Source: Helopsaltes ochotensis (Eukaryota > Chordata > Aves > Passeriformes > Locustellidae). Taken from it: a stretch of 64,000 nt of DNA. How positions within the stretch are numbered: position 1 is the stretch's first letter; every line of letters begins with the position of its first letter. The stretch is from NCBI GenBank assembly GCA_013400155.1, contig VXBM01001241.1, positions 1-64,000 on the forward strand, in the 5' to 3' direction. The notes beneath the pieces were generated by a model that was not told the DNA's origin, made no database searches, and saw only the letters and a list, made by a program, of their open reading frames with translations. Shown in pieces: positions 49,801-58,160 of the stretch. The translations under genes were made by a program, and so were the position numbers.

Positions 49801-51298
49801 TTTTTTTCATAACTCTTCTGCTTTTCCTGGTTTTTCCAGTGTAGCATATGGATACCTGTGTTCAAATGTTGTTTCTCCAAGGATACCTTGAGGGGGATTT
49901 AGCCTCTTAATGTGGCATTCACTTTTGTCTTTCTCAGCCACTTCTGTACTTCTGAAAGTATTTAACTTCTTAAAATATTCATATTTAAACCAGTGAGCAA
50001 ACTTACAATAGTGAGTTTCTGAGGATAGCATAACATGAAATAGGGAGGAACCCTGAAAGCTCCAATTCTGTCTCTGATGTACATGAGAACCATCAAACTG
50101 TATCAAACTGTAAAATCACCTTCCTGCTATCTCAATAATCCTTTTAAAGTGCACTTGAAAGCCCTGATGCTGCACAGACAAGCAAACGTGACTGTCTGTA
50201 CTCACCTTGATTAAGTGTGGGATTAAAGCTCCTCACACACAGAGTTGTTTTTGCAAATAGCACTTAAAATACTTCCACGCTCCAGAATTTCTTTCTGACA
50301 CGTTTTTCTTGAAGCCTCGGGGTCCCTCTGCTGGTTTCTTTACCCATTTGCTGGTAAAGTAACCAGAAAACCATTGTGGTTTTTCTGAAGAAAATGATCT
50401 CTCATACACAAAATGGAAATTATTTTCCTCTTTCCCGTTTATTGTGAAATCTCCTCTTCCAAACATTACTGAGCATGTGTAAATCCTTATTTTTTTTAAA
50501 CCTATTTCACCATTACAGGATAATATTTCAAATGAGAAACTCTCCAAATAACAATGAATAATTCTGCTTCTTGTTTATCTGGATGATACTAAAGGGGATT
50601 TTTGTGGTTGCTTTTGCAGCTCTTACTCCGTCTTATCCAGAAGGAACTTCAGTGTCATGCAGATCACACCCTGTAAGTGTTTTGTATGGCTGCTGCTCTT
50701 TAATAACACTTTGAAAACACATTTCTAAGCCTTCCATGAATAGTCACAGATGATCACTGAGGTTGGAAAAGACCTCCAGGATCAACTCCAACCTTTGTTC
50801 CATAATACCTAAATGTAGACTGGGCATGTTAAGGTTTGTGTATATCCATTTCTGTCTGTTTCAACTGTGCTTCAAAAGAGGAACCTCAGTTTGATGTTTT
50901 CAAACCATGGACATTTTCCTTTAGAGCATCTTCTTTTGAAAAATATCTGAAAACACCTCTCTCGCAGTCTGTTGTTTGTGGGTTTTTTTCCCCAAATGTT
51001 TAATCCTCCGTGGGTTTCATTGTACAGGTGGGGGATTGCCTGCCCTGTGTTTAGTAATAGTTTGAAAGTTCAATTTTTTCCAAAAGTTCTCCTTAAAGAA
51101 AAGGGTGACTTTGAATTTACAGTGTTTTGAATTGAGCAAAAAACAATCCACTGAATCAACACACAAAATCTAAATTGAGCCCCGTGATTGTAGACTTTTG
51201 GAGAAGTAAAATGGATAGAATAGAAAAATGCACAGCTGCCTCCCAGCTCAGCTTTTCCTGCCTGGTACCTCTTCTTCCCCAGATTCAAAGAGCACTGA
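22835..51298 (+). CDS. SLC37A1: SLC37A1, glucose-6-phosphate/phosphate exchanger (whole CDS, 19 exons)
   Basis: This is a major facilitator superfamily transporter. Family knowledge: SLC37A1 is an ER membrane antiporter exchanging sugar phosphate (glucose-6-phosphate) for inorganic phosphate. Exons are 22835-22890, 24577-24658, 25467-25587, 27399-27477, 28293-28428, 29903-29979, 31748-31914, 32877-32914, 37391-37474, 41291-41422, 42998-43088, 44001-44063, 44912-44997, 45638-45686, 46483-46556, 47402-47480, 48667-48764, 50620-50672 and 51283-51298. They total 1581 nt, or 526 residues; human is about 533. All junctions are GT-AG and in phase. Membrane segments start around residue 20. An N-glycosylation sequon lies at N77 in the first luminal loop. 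MFS motif-A-like loops are GERLPIRYYL and GLISDRLQKR. A variable hydrophilic centre spans about 240-325. The ATG is preceded directly by an in-frame TAG. The C-terminus has two possible forms (see exons 18 and 19). Confidence 0.95.
24577..24658 (+). CDS. SLC37A1: SLC37A1 coding exon 2 (membrane segment 1)
   Basis: Encodes residues 19-46: YRAFIFSLTFLLYASFHL, then SRKPISIVK. The basic SRKP motif ending the first membrane segment is typical of organophosphate antiporters. Acceptor tatcgtag, donor gtaaga. Confidence 0.97.
25467..25587 (+). CDS. SLC37A1: SLC37A1 coding exon 3 (luminal loop)
   Basis: Encodes residues 47-86, GELHKHCASQ to CGWEPF. It holds the sequon N77-A-S in the long first loop, where the human protein also has a sequon. 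The middle of the loop is poorly conserved. Acceptor ctgtttcag, donor gtaagg. Confidence 0.95.
27399..27477 (+). CDS. SLC37A1: SLC37A1 coding exon 4 (membrane segment 2)
   Basis: Encodes residues 87-113: DKSNYKQLLGALDYSFLCAY, then AVGMYL. Near-identical to human. Acceptor tgttcttag, donor gtaaaa. Confidence 0.97.
28293..28428 (+). CDS. SLC37A1: SLC37A1 coding exon 5 (MFS motif A, segment 3)
   Basis: Encodes residues 113-158, starting SGLIGERLPIRYYLTGGMLA. GERLPIR is the MFS motif-A-like loop between segments 2 and 3. The acceptor is ctgttccaag, which has a weak pyrimidine tract; the donor is gtaggc. Confidence 0.97.
29903..29979 (+). CDS. SLC37A1: SLC37A1 coding exon 6 (segment 4)
   Basis: Encodes residues 159-184: IANGLVQTTGWPSVV, then NWFGKG. 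The QTTGWPS motif is strongly conserved in the SLC37 family. Acceptor atactttcag, donor gtaaaa. Confidence 0.97.
31748..31914 (+). CDS. SLC37A1: SLC37A1 coding exon 7 (segments 5-6)
   Basis: Encodes residues 184-239: RRGLIMGVWNSHTSVGNILG to VCFLFLIE. Acceptor tttaatgcag, donor gtgagt. A CR1 fragment begins 129 bp after the donor. Confidence 0.98.
32043..32460 (-). mobile_element. CR1 LINE 3' fragment (antisense)
   Basis: The typical reversed CR1 tail is present: agaatcacagagtcattgag, then gttggaaaagcccttcaagg and tccaac, followed by the usual 3' region (gagcctgacccccttggctg, ttcctcatctgg). It lies in SLC37A1 intron 7. Confidence 0.9.
32877..32914 (+). CDS. SLC37A1: SLC37A1 coding exon 8 (38-nt microexon)
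   Basis: Encodes HPKDVSCSCTPSS, the start of the central cytosolic loop (residues 240-252). Acceptor tttatttcag, donor gtaagt. It joins exon 7 at phase 1 and leaves at phase 0. Confidence 0.92.
36335..36556. repeat. G/T-rich low-complexity tract
   Basis: Long runs of T broken by GG to GGGG, densest at 36450-36556, in SLC37A1 intron 8. Simple sequence, with no coding meaning for the frame that crosses it. Confidence 0.75.
37391..37474 (+). CDS. SLC37A1: SLC37A1 coding exon 9 (variable central loop)
   Basis: Encodes residues 253-280, SSKTFLNGASRCRIQMPTLN through KENGKPQ. It aligns in position and length, but only loosely in sequence, with the human central loop. The splice sites (tattttttag, gtaaaa) and phase 0-0 support it. 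Long introns flank it on both sides. Confidence 0.85.
38405..38606 (+). mobile_element. CR1 LINE 3' fragment
   Basis: Contains the CR1 tail: ggtggtgaggcactggaaca, gaagctgtggctgtccctga, ggcttggaacaacctgggat, cctttccagcccc and caatctgtgattcta. It lies in SLC37A1 intron 9. Confidence 0.9.
41291..41422 (+). CDS. SLC37A1: SLC37A1 coding exon 10
   Basis: Encodes residues 281-324: DPEMQHLLTESEN to GTSAISFLGALRIP. Both ends match human (DPEMQCLL, ISFTGALKIP). Acceptor gacgttgcag, donor gtgagt. Confidence 0.95.
41568..41762 (+). mobile_element. Degraded CR1-like fragment
   Basis: Carries the fragment RRLRGDLIAPCSFLRRESGE and the end ggtggttgctgtaggtccct. The middle is shortened and diverged. It begins about 145 bp after SLC37A1 exon 10. 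Confidence 0.6.
42998..43088 (+). CDS. SLC37A1: SLC37A1 coding exon 11 (segment 7)
   Basis: Encodes residues 325-354: GVVEFSLCLLFAKLVSYTFL, then FWLPLYITNV. Acceptor ttctctcag, donor gtgagt, phase 0 to 1. Confidence 0.97.
43503..43778 (+). mobile_element. CR1 LINE 3' fragment
   Basis: Includes gaaatgctgaagcaggctgc, ggaaacattcaagctcagac, ggcttggactgggtgacctt, cccttccaaccctgac and the attctgtgatt terminal repeat. It lies in SLC37A1 intron 11. Confidence 0.92.
44001..44063 (+). CDS. SLC37A1: SLC37A1 coding exon 12
   Basis: Encodes residues 355-375: EHLDAKRAGDLSTLFDVGGI(F). Acceptor ctctcaccag, donor gtaagt. Confidence 0.96.
44912..44997 (+). CDS. SLC37A1: SLC37A1 coding exon 13 (second motif A)
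   Basis: Encodes residues 376-404: GGILAGLISDRLQKRASTCG, then MMLLLAAPT. This is the motif-A-like loop of the C-terminal half (G-x-x-S-D-R-x-x-K-R). Acceptor gttctttcag, donor gtaaga. Confidence 0.97.
45638..45686 (+). CDS. SLC37A1: SLC37A1 coding exon 14
   Basis: Encodes residues 405-420: LYMFSAVSKMGLEATV. Acceptor ctctttacag, donor gtgagt. Confidence 0.96.
46483..46556 (+). CDS. SLC37A1: SLC37A1 coding exon 15
   Basis: Encodes residues 421-445: VMLLISGALVNGPYALITTA, then VSADL. Acceptor cttggaacag (A-rich just before the AG, with a poly-T tract further up), donor gtgagt. Confidence 0.96.
47402..47480 (+). CDS. SLC37A1: SLC37A1 coding exon 16
   Basis: Encodes residues 446-471: GTHKSLKGNARALSTVTAII, then DGTGSV. 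Acceptor gtccctccag, donor gtaagc. An antisense LTR begins 111 bp downstream. Confidence 0.97.
47592..48239 (-). mobile_element. Solo LTR of an endogenous retrovirus (antisense)
   Basis: On the minus strand it starts TGTGCTATTCCC and ends in ACTAAGACA (TG...CA, 648 bp). A TATA-like GGATAAAACC lies near 48018-48026. It resembles a common passerine ERV LTR family. No internal gag/pol sequence is attached. The flanking bases (aaccga and aacttc) do not form an obvious target-site duplication. It lies in SLC37A1 intron 16. Confidence 0.8.
48667..48764 (+). CDS. SLC37A1: SLC37A1 coding exon 17
   Basis: Encodes residues 472-504: GAALGPLLAGLISPSGWNNV, then FYMLMVADACALL. Acceptor tgtattttag, donor gtaagt. 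Confidence 0.97.
50620..50672 (+). CDS. SLC37A1: SLC37A1 coding exon 18 (with alternative stop in its donor)
   Basis: Encodes LLLRLIQKELQCHADHT plus two bases. The genomic frame then reads CTG TAA, so an unspliced form would stop at 50676 (522 residues). The same bases form the consensus donor CT/GTAAGT. Splicing there leaves phase 2, which fits exon 19. I favour the spliced form because it restores a human-like end. Confidence 0.85.
50745..50822 (-). mobile_element. Short CR1 tail (antisense)
   Basis: gatcactgaggttggaaaag, then acctccaggatcaactccaa, is the reversed CR1 3' end, cut after about 80 bp. It lies in the intron between SLC37A1 exons 18 and 19. Confidence 0.8.
51283..51298 (+). CDS. 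SLC37A1: SLC37A1 coding exon 19 (tiny terminal coding exon)
   Basis: After the strong acceptor acctcttcttccccag, phase 2 gives L-FKEH-stop. As I recall it, human SLC37A1 ends FKEQ. A 610-bp intron with a small CR1 remnant separates it from exon 18. The 3' UTR follows. Confidence 0.7.
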
Positions 51299-53895
51299 GC
51301 TACGAGACCAGAGCCGGCATAAGGAGTGTGCCAGTGGATGGAGCTCTTCCCTGAAAACCAAACAATTTGTTCTGTATTTGAAGAGTCTCTGTGTGGTGAA
51401 GAGCCTTGCAGGTTTACTGGGAGCAGTGTGAGACGTGGAGCTGGTAAATCCCTGAAGCTCTGATTTTTGCACATGAATAAGTACCTCAGGATGGCAGGTG
51501 TTCATCAGATGAAGAGATGGGGACTTTGGGAAGGTTTCAGCAGCACGCCTCGACTGAGCCAAAGACAAAATACCAAGTGCCTTTTTCATTTCTTTTGATA
51601 GGATGTTTTTAATTGAAACCATGAACTGTGTATTTGCCAAAAATCAAGGCAAAGCTAGAGCAGGAGGAAGTTGAAATTTTAACAGTCTGTGAGTGATTGT
51701 CTCAGTGTCAGTGAACCAAGTACGTGTCTCTTATGTCATCTTGTGCACACTGAGAGCATCACTTTATAGAGGACAGTATCAGCTGGTTATTAAGATGTGC
51801 TGCTATTAGTATTTTGAAGCTGCTCAGACAATAATCACCCCACTGTATTATTAGTTTTTAGCTACAGAACTACTTCCCAAGGACAGCATCCAGCCTTTTG
51901 GTAGCTTATGAAATAGAATTCACTCTTGGCTGTGTACTGCAGTTAGCAGTTTTCACAGATCCTCTGGATGGATGTTAGTCCTCCGTTAGGATTACGCAAA
52001 AAAAGAAGAAAAACCAGGAATCCTAAGCAACAAAAAGCAGTTTATGAGTCAGAATTTCCAGCGAGGGCTGTAATGATTTTTCAGGGCATTATGAACTGGT
52101 TGTGCAAACGTCACAGAGTTGTGCTGCTCTGCCAGCAGTGAGAGGGGTTTTTTGGGGGTGGCAGAGGGCTGTGAACTGTCCTTTGCTTCAGCACCACGGG
52201 ACTGCTGAGCAGGTGGAGCTGCTTTGGGTTCCCTGTTGGGTTTCAGTGCTGGTGTGTGCCCGTGGAAGTCATTGTCAGATCTGGGCCTTAATATCCAGAA
52301 ATCTCTCCCAAGTGGCTCTGGGTTTCAGATTTTGGAGCCAAAATATCAGAGAAGAAAAATTACCTGTGTGGGTGGTAGTTTGTAAGAGAACATTTGAGTA
52401 CCTAGTGCTACCCAGAAAATAGATGGTTTACTGTCTTCAGTACATGTCATTTCTTTGTACAGCTGTCTGCTTTGCAAACAGAATGTTTCTGTGATTTTTT
52501 TTTTTTAATTTTTTGTGGGGTATGAGATCTTTTTGTGAAAAGAAATCTTTTTTTGTATGGGGTGTTTATACTTAGATCACAAAGATTAGGTAATTTAAAC
52601 TGTGTGTTGTCCTGAACTGTATTTATTAAAGCTCTAGGCCTTTGTCGTGGCCTATGCTCTTAAGTTCTGTGAGACATTGCAAAAGTCTCTCCACTTGATT
52701 AGCAAAAAACACTTTAAAAGCCCTGCAAAATATTCAGGAATGTCCCATCAGCTGCTGGTAACAATTTCCAGGGCTGTTCTGTACCTGCTCAGTCTTTGAG
52801 CTGCTTTGCTGGTTTGATCCAGCACTTGTGGAGCACAAGTGCTTCCTGCTTGACCTGAGCAGTGTCAGAATGGGCTCATTTTTAACTGTTTTGCTGAGCA
52901 GAGGTGCAGGGATGACCTCAGACCTGCAGGGACTTAGGGAAGGTGCCAAGTCCCTCCAGGGAGCTCCAGGAGGGTCCTGTCCCTGCACTTACCTGGATGG
53001 AAGGTTGACCTCGCACATTTTGAGTAAACCAGGGGGGATACTCAACATGTGAACTCAAAAATCTGTGCTGTGCTTTTGACTGTGATTAAATGTGGCAGAA
53101 TTGTGCAGCAGTGTTGCTTGAAAGGACTTCCATCCTCCTGGAATGGGAAGCTGCTCCTGGAATGTCACACTGCTCCTCACTCAACCAGGCTAAACCTGGG
53201 GCACTGCTGAAACAGCCTTTGGGGCAAAAATAACATTGCAACGCCAAAACAGCAGTCCTGGCACAACTTCAGTGCTTGTGTGGGGAGAGAGAGATGGATG
53301 GAGAACCACTTCAGCTGGGGATTCCAATCCCTTTCCCCAAAAATATGTGTAGAGCTTTACACTAGTTTACTGAAACAGTTCAAACTGTGCTGCGCTCAGA
53401 TTTTGAGAAGCTGTTCCCTGTGGGCTGAAGTCTGAGGTTTAAAAGCTTTTGGTTGTATTTCTGAAGATAATTTAGGTGTATTTTGGGTTTTACTTGTTGG
53501 GGCTGCTGCTGTTATTTATTTATTTATTTGAATAGCTTTTGCACTGCTGCAGTGACTTGGGGTAATGACAGATTACATTTCAGTCCCTCCAAGCTACAAA
53601 TTTGTTGGACAAAAAGATAAAGATTTGGTTTCCTTTTTAGAAAAAAAACTCCTAAGGTCCCCCAGCTAGTGAATAAACTGTGTGTTTTGTTAGTATCATG
53701 TGTCCATATCCACTAATCTGGAAACGGGCAAGACTCTCAAAATTTTGTATGTAAAAATGTGAGTGACCAGTAGGTACAGCCAAATTTAAATGTGACTGCA
53801 GGGTTGGTTTGTTGTTTGTTTTTTTAATGCTGATTATTGTGAATTTTATCCATTCACCATCCTGTGTTGAATAAAAATAGATTCCATTCTAAACA
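51299..53895 (+). other. Probable 3' UTR of SLC37A1
   Basis: No further coding exon was found. Candidate polyadenylation signals are ATTAAA at 52625-52630 and AATAAA at 53672-53677 and 53870-53875. The first follows a T/G-rich stretch and is followed by GT-rich sequence. Which one is used cannot be told from sequence. Confidence 0.45.
53870..53875 (+). terminator. Candidate polyadenylation signal AATAAA
   Basis: Canonical hexamer, the last one before sequence that looks intergenic, followed within 30 nt by a GT-rich element (gtgttgag). It is an alternative to the sites at 52625 and 53672. Confidence 0.35.
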
Positions 53896-56800
53896 GAGAA
53901 GTGTTGAGTACTTTATCTCTTACATCTCCATGAAGAAATGCTCCATTTATTGGTTGGAAGGACAGACTTCCCTGCTGGGACATTTGCCTGAGTCAGGGGC
54001 TGAGTGTGGCTCCTGTGGTGACTTTTTAAGGTGACTTTTTTGTTGTCTGCTTTGCTTGCTCTTCAGTATGTAAGAAATTGGCATGGAAAAGCTTCATCCT
54101 TTCTCTCCAGCTCTGATCATCTCCAACATTTATTGGCTTGATTCTGTTAAAATGTTTGAGGGGGTTTCTGTGCCTCTGCCTGACATACAATGTCCAAACC
54201 ACAGATGCCCTGGGGAAAAACTGATTGGAAAGGAAAAAAACTTCTGGTTACCATATTTCTGATCAAAATGTGCCTCCTAGGAATAGGCAAATAATAGCTG
54301 GGCTGCCTTTTAAAAGAAGGGAGACTCAAATCCCAGTTCCTGTTCTGGCTGATGGGGAGCAGGAGCTTCCCTTGTGAAAATCTTTGTGGAAGCCCCGGCT
54401 GTTGCTGGGCACGCTGCAGGGGGGTTTGTCTCTGTGTAGGAGGGATTTTTATAGGGTGGAAAGAGGGTAAATAGGCAGTGTGGTGTTCACAAGTCACTTC
54501 TGCCTGTAAGTTCTGCAAACCCACTCCCTGCACCGAGACTTAATCCTGTGTGTTTTGCTAGTAAGGGAAATTCCAGAAGGGATTCTGCCATTCGTTTAAG
54601 GAGATCATTGCATGTGCTTCTGGCATAACATCCTTAGAAAAACAGTGGGAATCCTCCACGTGTGTTTGTGCCAAAGCTGTGCTGCCTCAGACTCTGGCTG
54701 AACTCAGCGTGTTTAGGCCCAGGGTTCCTTTGTTGATGCTGGAAAGTTTCTGCAGCGACTGATGCCTGGGGTTGTTTTTACAAAAAAGAGTTGCTCAGGA
54801 TGAGGCAGGTGGAAGATGGTGTCAATTAAATCAGAGGGTGTTTGGAGCTGCTGGAGGCTGATGGTTTTCATAAGGAATTAATTTGGGGAAGATTGATCAC
54901 AATTCCATCAAATGATGAGGCCCAGGATTGGTAATGGTGGCCTTCTCTGCTCTGAACTAAATTTCTGGCCTGTGTATTATGTAAGTGGATAGATTAGATT
55001 ACTTCATGGCTTGTCCCCAGCTCTGATAGGATGCTCTGATTGCTGACCTTCGCCCTTTTCACCTTGGAGCAAGGCTGGTTTGGTTTTGTTTTGCTCGCTG
55101 CTGAACCAGCCAGGAGATGGTGGGGACATGTCCTGCCCTGCTGTCACAGCCTGCAGGGACTGCAGACACCCCTGGGGCTTGTGTCTGCTGCTCTGGGGGA
55201 CCTTGAACTACATTTGCTGCCGTGCTGAGTTAAAAATGTGACTGTCATCCTTATGGCTGGGGAGAGGGAAGGGGAGGATTTAACTGCTGGTGTAATTCAG
55301 CCTCGTGTCCAGTGACCTGAAGTGCTGGGTTATGTGTCTCACTGCCTAAGAGTTTAATAAACTGGGCTGTTAGTAAGTGTTAGTTTTTCCTCCTTTGTCT
55401 CCCTTTCTTTGGTTATTTTCCAGTTTGGAATAAAGAGGTAATTGGTTGATGCCTGGGGTGTTTTTTTGGTTGTTTTTTTTTTTCACTCTGTAATTCCTCT
55501 GTCTACCAGTTACCCTTTGGCTGCAGTGAAACACTGACTGCTCTGTAAACTGGGAATACAAAGAGCCAAACTTTCTTCAGCATATTTCGTGATCCTGCTC
55601 AACTCCTGCATCAGGAGATCAGCTACAAAAATGTGTGCCAAGTCTCTTGATGCTGTACTTAACGCTGAGGATTTCAAGGATGTTTTCTTCACCTCACTGT
55701 GGTACTGGGGTAGGGTTTCTCCCCCTCCTCCTCTTCCAAAGCAGCTGACAAAACCCCACAGTTCCACAATATTCCCTTTGGTCCAGTTGTTTGTTTCAGC
55801 AGAGGAGGACACTAAACTGACCTCACATCTACTGCCATGTAAGAATGAACTTTGGAATGTTGTTACAAGGCTGGAGTTACTTTCAGTTTATCTGGTACCT
55901 AAACCCTGAACAGGTGGTCTGAATTTCATGGGTTATTCAAGAAACCAGCCGCTGCTTCCAGCATTGGGGCCAGAACTGGAAGCAGCAGCCTGAGTTCCTG
56001 TGGTGAAACAAAGTGATCAGTAATTCCTGAGTTCTCACCTCGTCTTCCCTGTGATGATGTGAAGGGTGGTTGGTGTGGGCAGCCCATCAGAGCTGAAACC
56101 TTTGCGAGGGGTGAATTCCCTCTGAACCTTCCCCCAAACACACGGCTGTAATTTCTGCTGCAAGGACAGGGTATTATATTCGAGTCTGAGTCACCCAATT
56201 TCACCACAGGCCACATGAGGCTTCAGCTTAGTAAGTACAGTAGGTCCTGAATTTTGTTCTTAAATTGCTCGTATCATCTGGTTGGAAGCAGCTGAATGTT
56301 GTGTCCTTCTGTGGCAGAATCTGCAGGTTTAGTTTTATACTGAGAGGTAGCAATGGGATTTGATTTAGCCATTGCTGTTTAAAGTCTTTATAAAATCCTC
56401 CTCCCCCTCTCCCTCTGGCTGCAGGTTTTCAGTTACATGAAATGAAGAAAATATGGTAAAAATAGAACAAAAGAGGTCAAAAAATGACTTAAAAGCATAG
56501 TCTTTCTTCCAAATTTTCTCACTTGCTACCATGGGAGATCCACTCTCACAGCTGGTTTGTGTGTCTGCCTCTAAATCTGTGCAGTTGCTGAAAGCAGAGA
56601 AAAATAGAAGCCTTTGGGTTTCCTTGCTCTGATTTTCACAGTGGCAGTTCTCAAAATAGATGTCACCAGCCCAAAAAGGCAGAACCAGTGTGACTGACAA
56701 ATCTGGAGTGCAGGCAGAGAAGCCCAGGGTTGTTTGGTTTAGGACTGATACCTATGTTAGAGCTAAATCAGATAGATGAAATTCCCATACAAATCCCTGT

Positions 56801-57890
56801 CAGGCATATCACAAAGCTCTAAACTTACCCCGGGTGTCAGCAAATAATCCTTTGAGGAGGGTGAAATCCATCACCAGCAAAGCACCTAGAAATGGAGCTA
56901 GAATGGATGAAATCCCGTGAACGTCTGAAGCAGAGCTAACTAACACATGCATTTCTCAGAACAATATTCACTGTCATTTGAAATGAGACCTCCTGGTAGA
57001 AAGGTTGCAGATGATGTAAGCCTTTACAGTAAGAGGGAAAACAAAGCTCCCCTGTTTGCCTGCTTGAAAACCTCTAATAAAATAATGCATCTGTCAAAGC
57101 AGCATCTAAACGTCATTCCCTGTGTCATCAAGGGAAATGTTATTCCAAAACACAGACTGCTTCCCATACACAGGGGTTTTTTCAGGCTTCCCAGATCCAT
57201 AAAAGCAGTTGAAAGGTATGATTAGCAGCTCTGGTACCTTCACCTTATGCATCTCTGTAAACATCAGGACCTGCCTTCTGCATTGTTCTTTGCTGTCTGT
57301 TTTTTCAAGCACAGTTGGAATTGTCCACATAAATGGGTTCTGCTTGGAACAACAGCAAAAAAACACCCCCGTGATGAACTGCCTAGCTGGTCTTAATTTT
57401 TTAGGGGAAAAAAAAAAAGTAGTGCTGCGTGCCTTCCGTGCAAGATTAGTATTCTGTGGTGTGAGGCTGTTTTCAAGCAAGTTTGCCCAAGCAATTACTT
57501 TGTGAATTGCAGTTCGATTCACCCAGAGTCGAATCCTGGGTTGTTTTGGAGCAGCCTTTGCTGGGCTCTGCCTGTGCAGGTCTCTGAGCTGCCTTGCAGC
57601 AGCTCCGTGTGCTGGAGGCTGCGCTGGGATGCCGAGGGCAGGATGATTTCACAGAGTGATCCTGAGTGATGGGGTTTGTGTCTCAGGAGGACTTGGTGGA
57701 GTTTAAACCTCCTCACCTTTGCTGGTTTCTGAAGCCAGCAGGCTCCCAAGGGATCATGGCCAAAGGAGCAGATGCACCCAGGGAGCAGCAGAGGCAGCTC
57801 TGGGGAGAAACTGGATCCCAAAGACACGAGGAGAGTGTGGGGCTCCTCTTGGGTAGCGTTGGGATATCTTAATCTTGTTGGAGTGAGGAC
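53896..57890. other. Intergenic sequence downstream of SLC37A1
   Basis: No exon or clear repeat was recognised. Several open frames of about 100 codons occur on both strands but none has a family signature. Confidence 0.55.
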
Positions 57891-58160
57891 TGTTCAGCAC
57901 AGCAAGAACCACACAGGACACTCAATGAGGAGAAGGACCCAAAAGAGGGCCTTTTGTTTATTCTTTCTTTCTTAAGTAGACCTCAGGTCCATGCCAGGGA
58001 TTGGGTAAGAAGGTGGACACCTCTCCTCCCCACTGGCCCAGCTGACGGTCAGTCAGTACAATTTGTATCTAAAGGCATGTGATATTTACTAATCTATTCT
58101 CCAAACAAACCCTATCTGACAGATAACACCAGCGTGAGAAAGGCAAAGCACTACCTAAAC
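57891..58160 (-). mobile_element. Possible LTR fragment (antisense)
   Basis: On the minus strand, GAATAAACAAAAGGCCCTC is followed by a T/C-rich tail ending ...GCTGAACA. This looks like the poly(A) signal and U5 of an LTR. The other boundary is unclear and the given limit is approximate. Confidence 0.35.
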
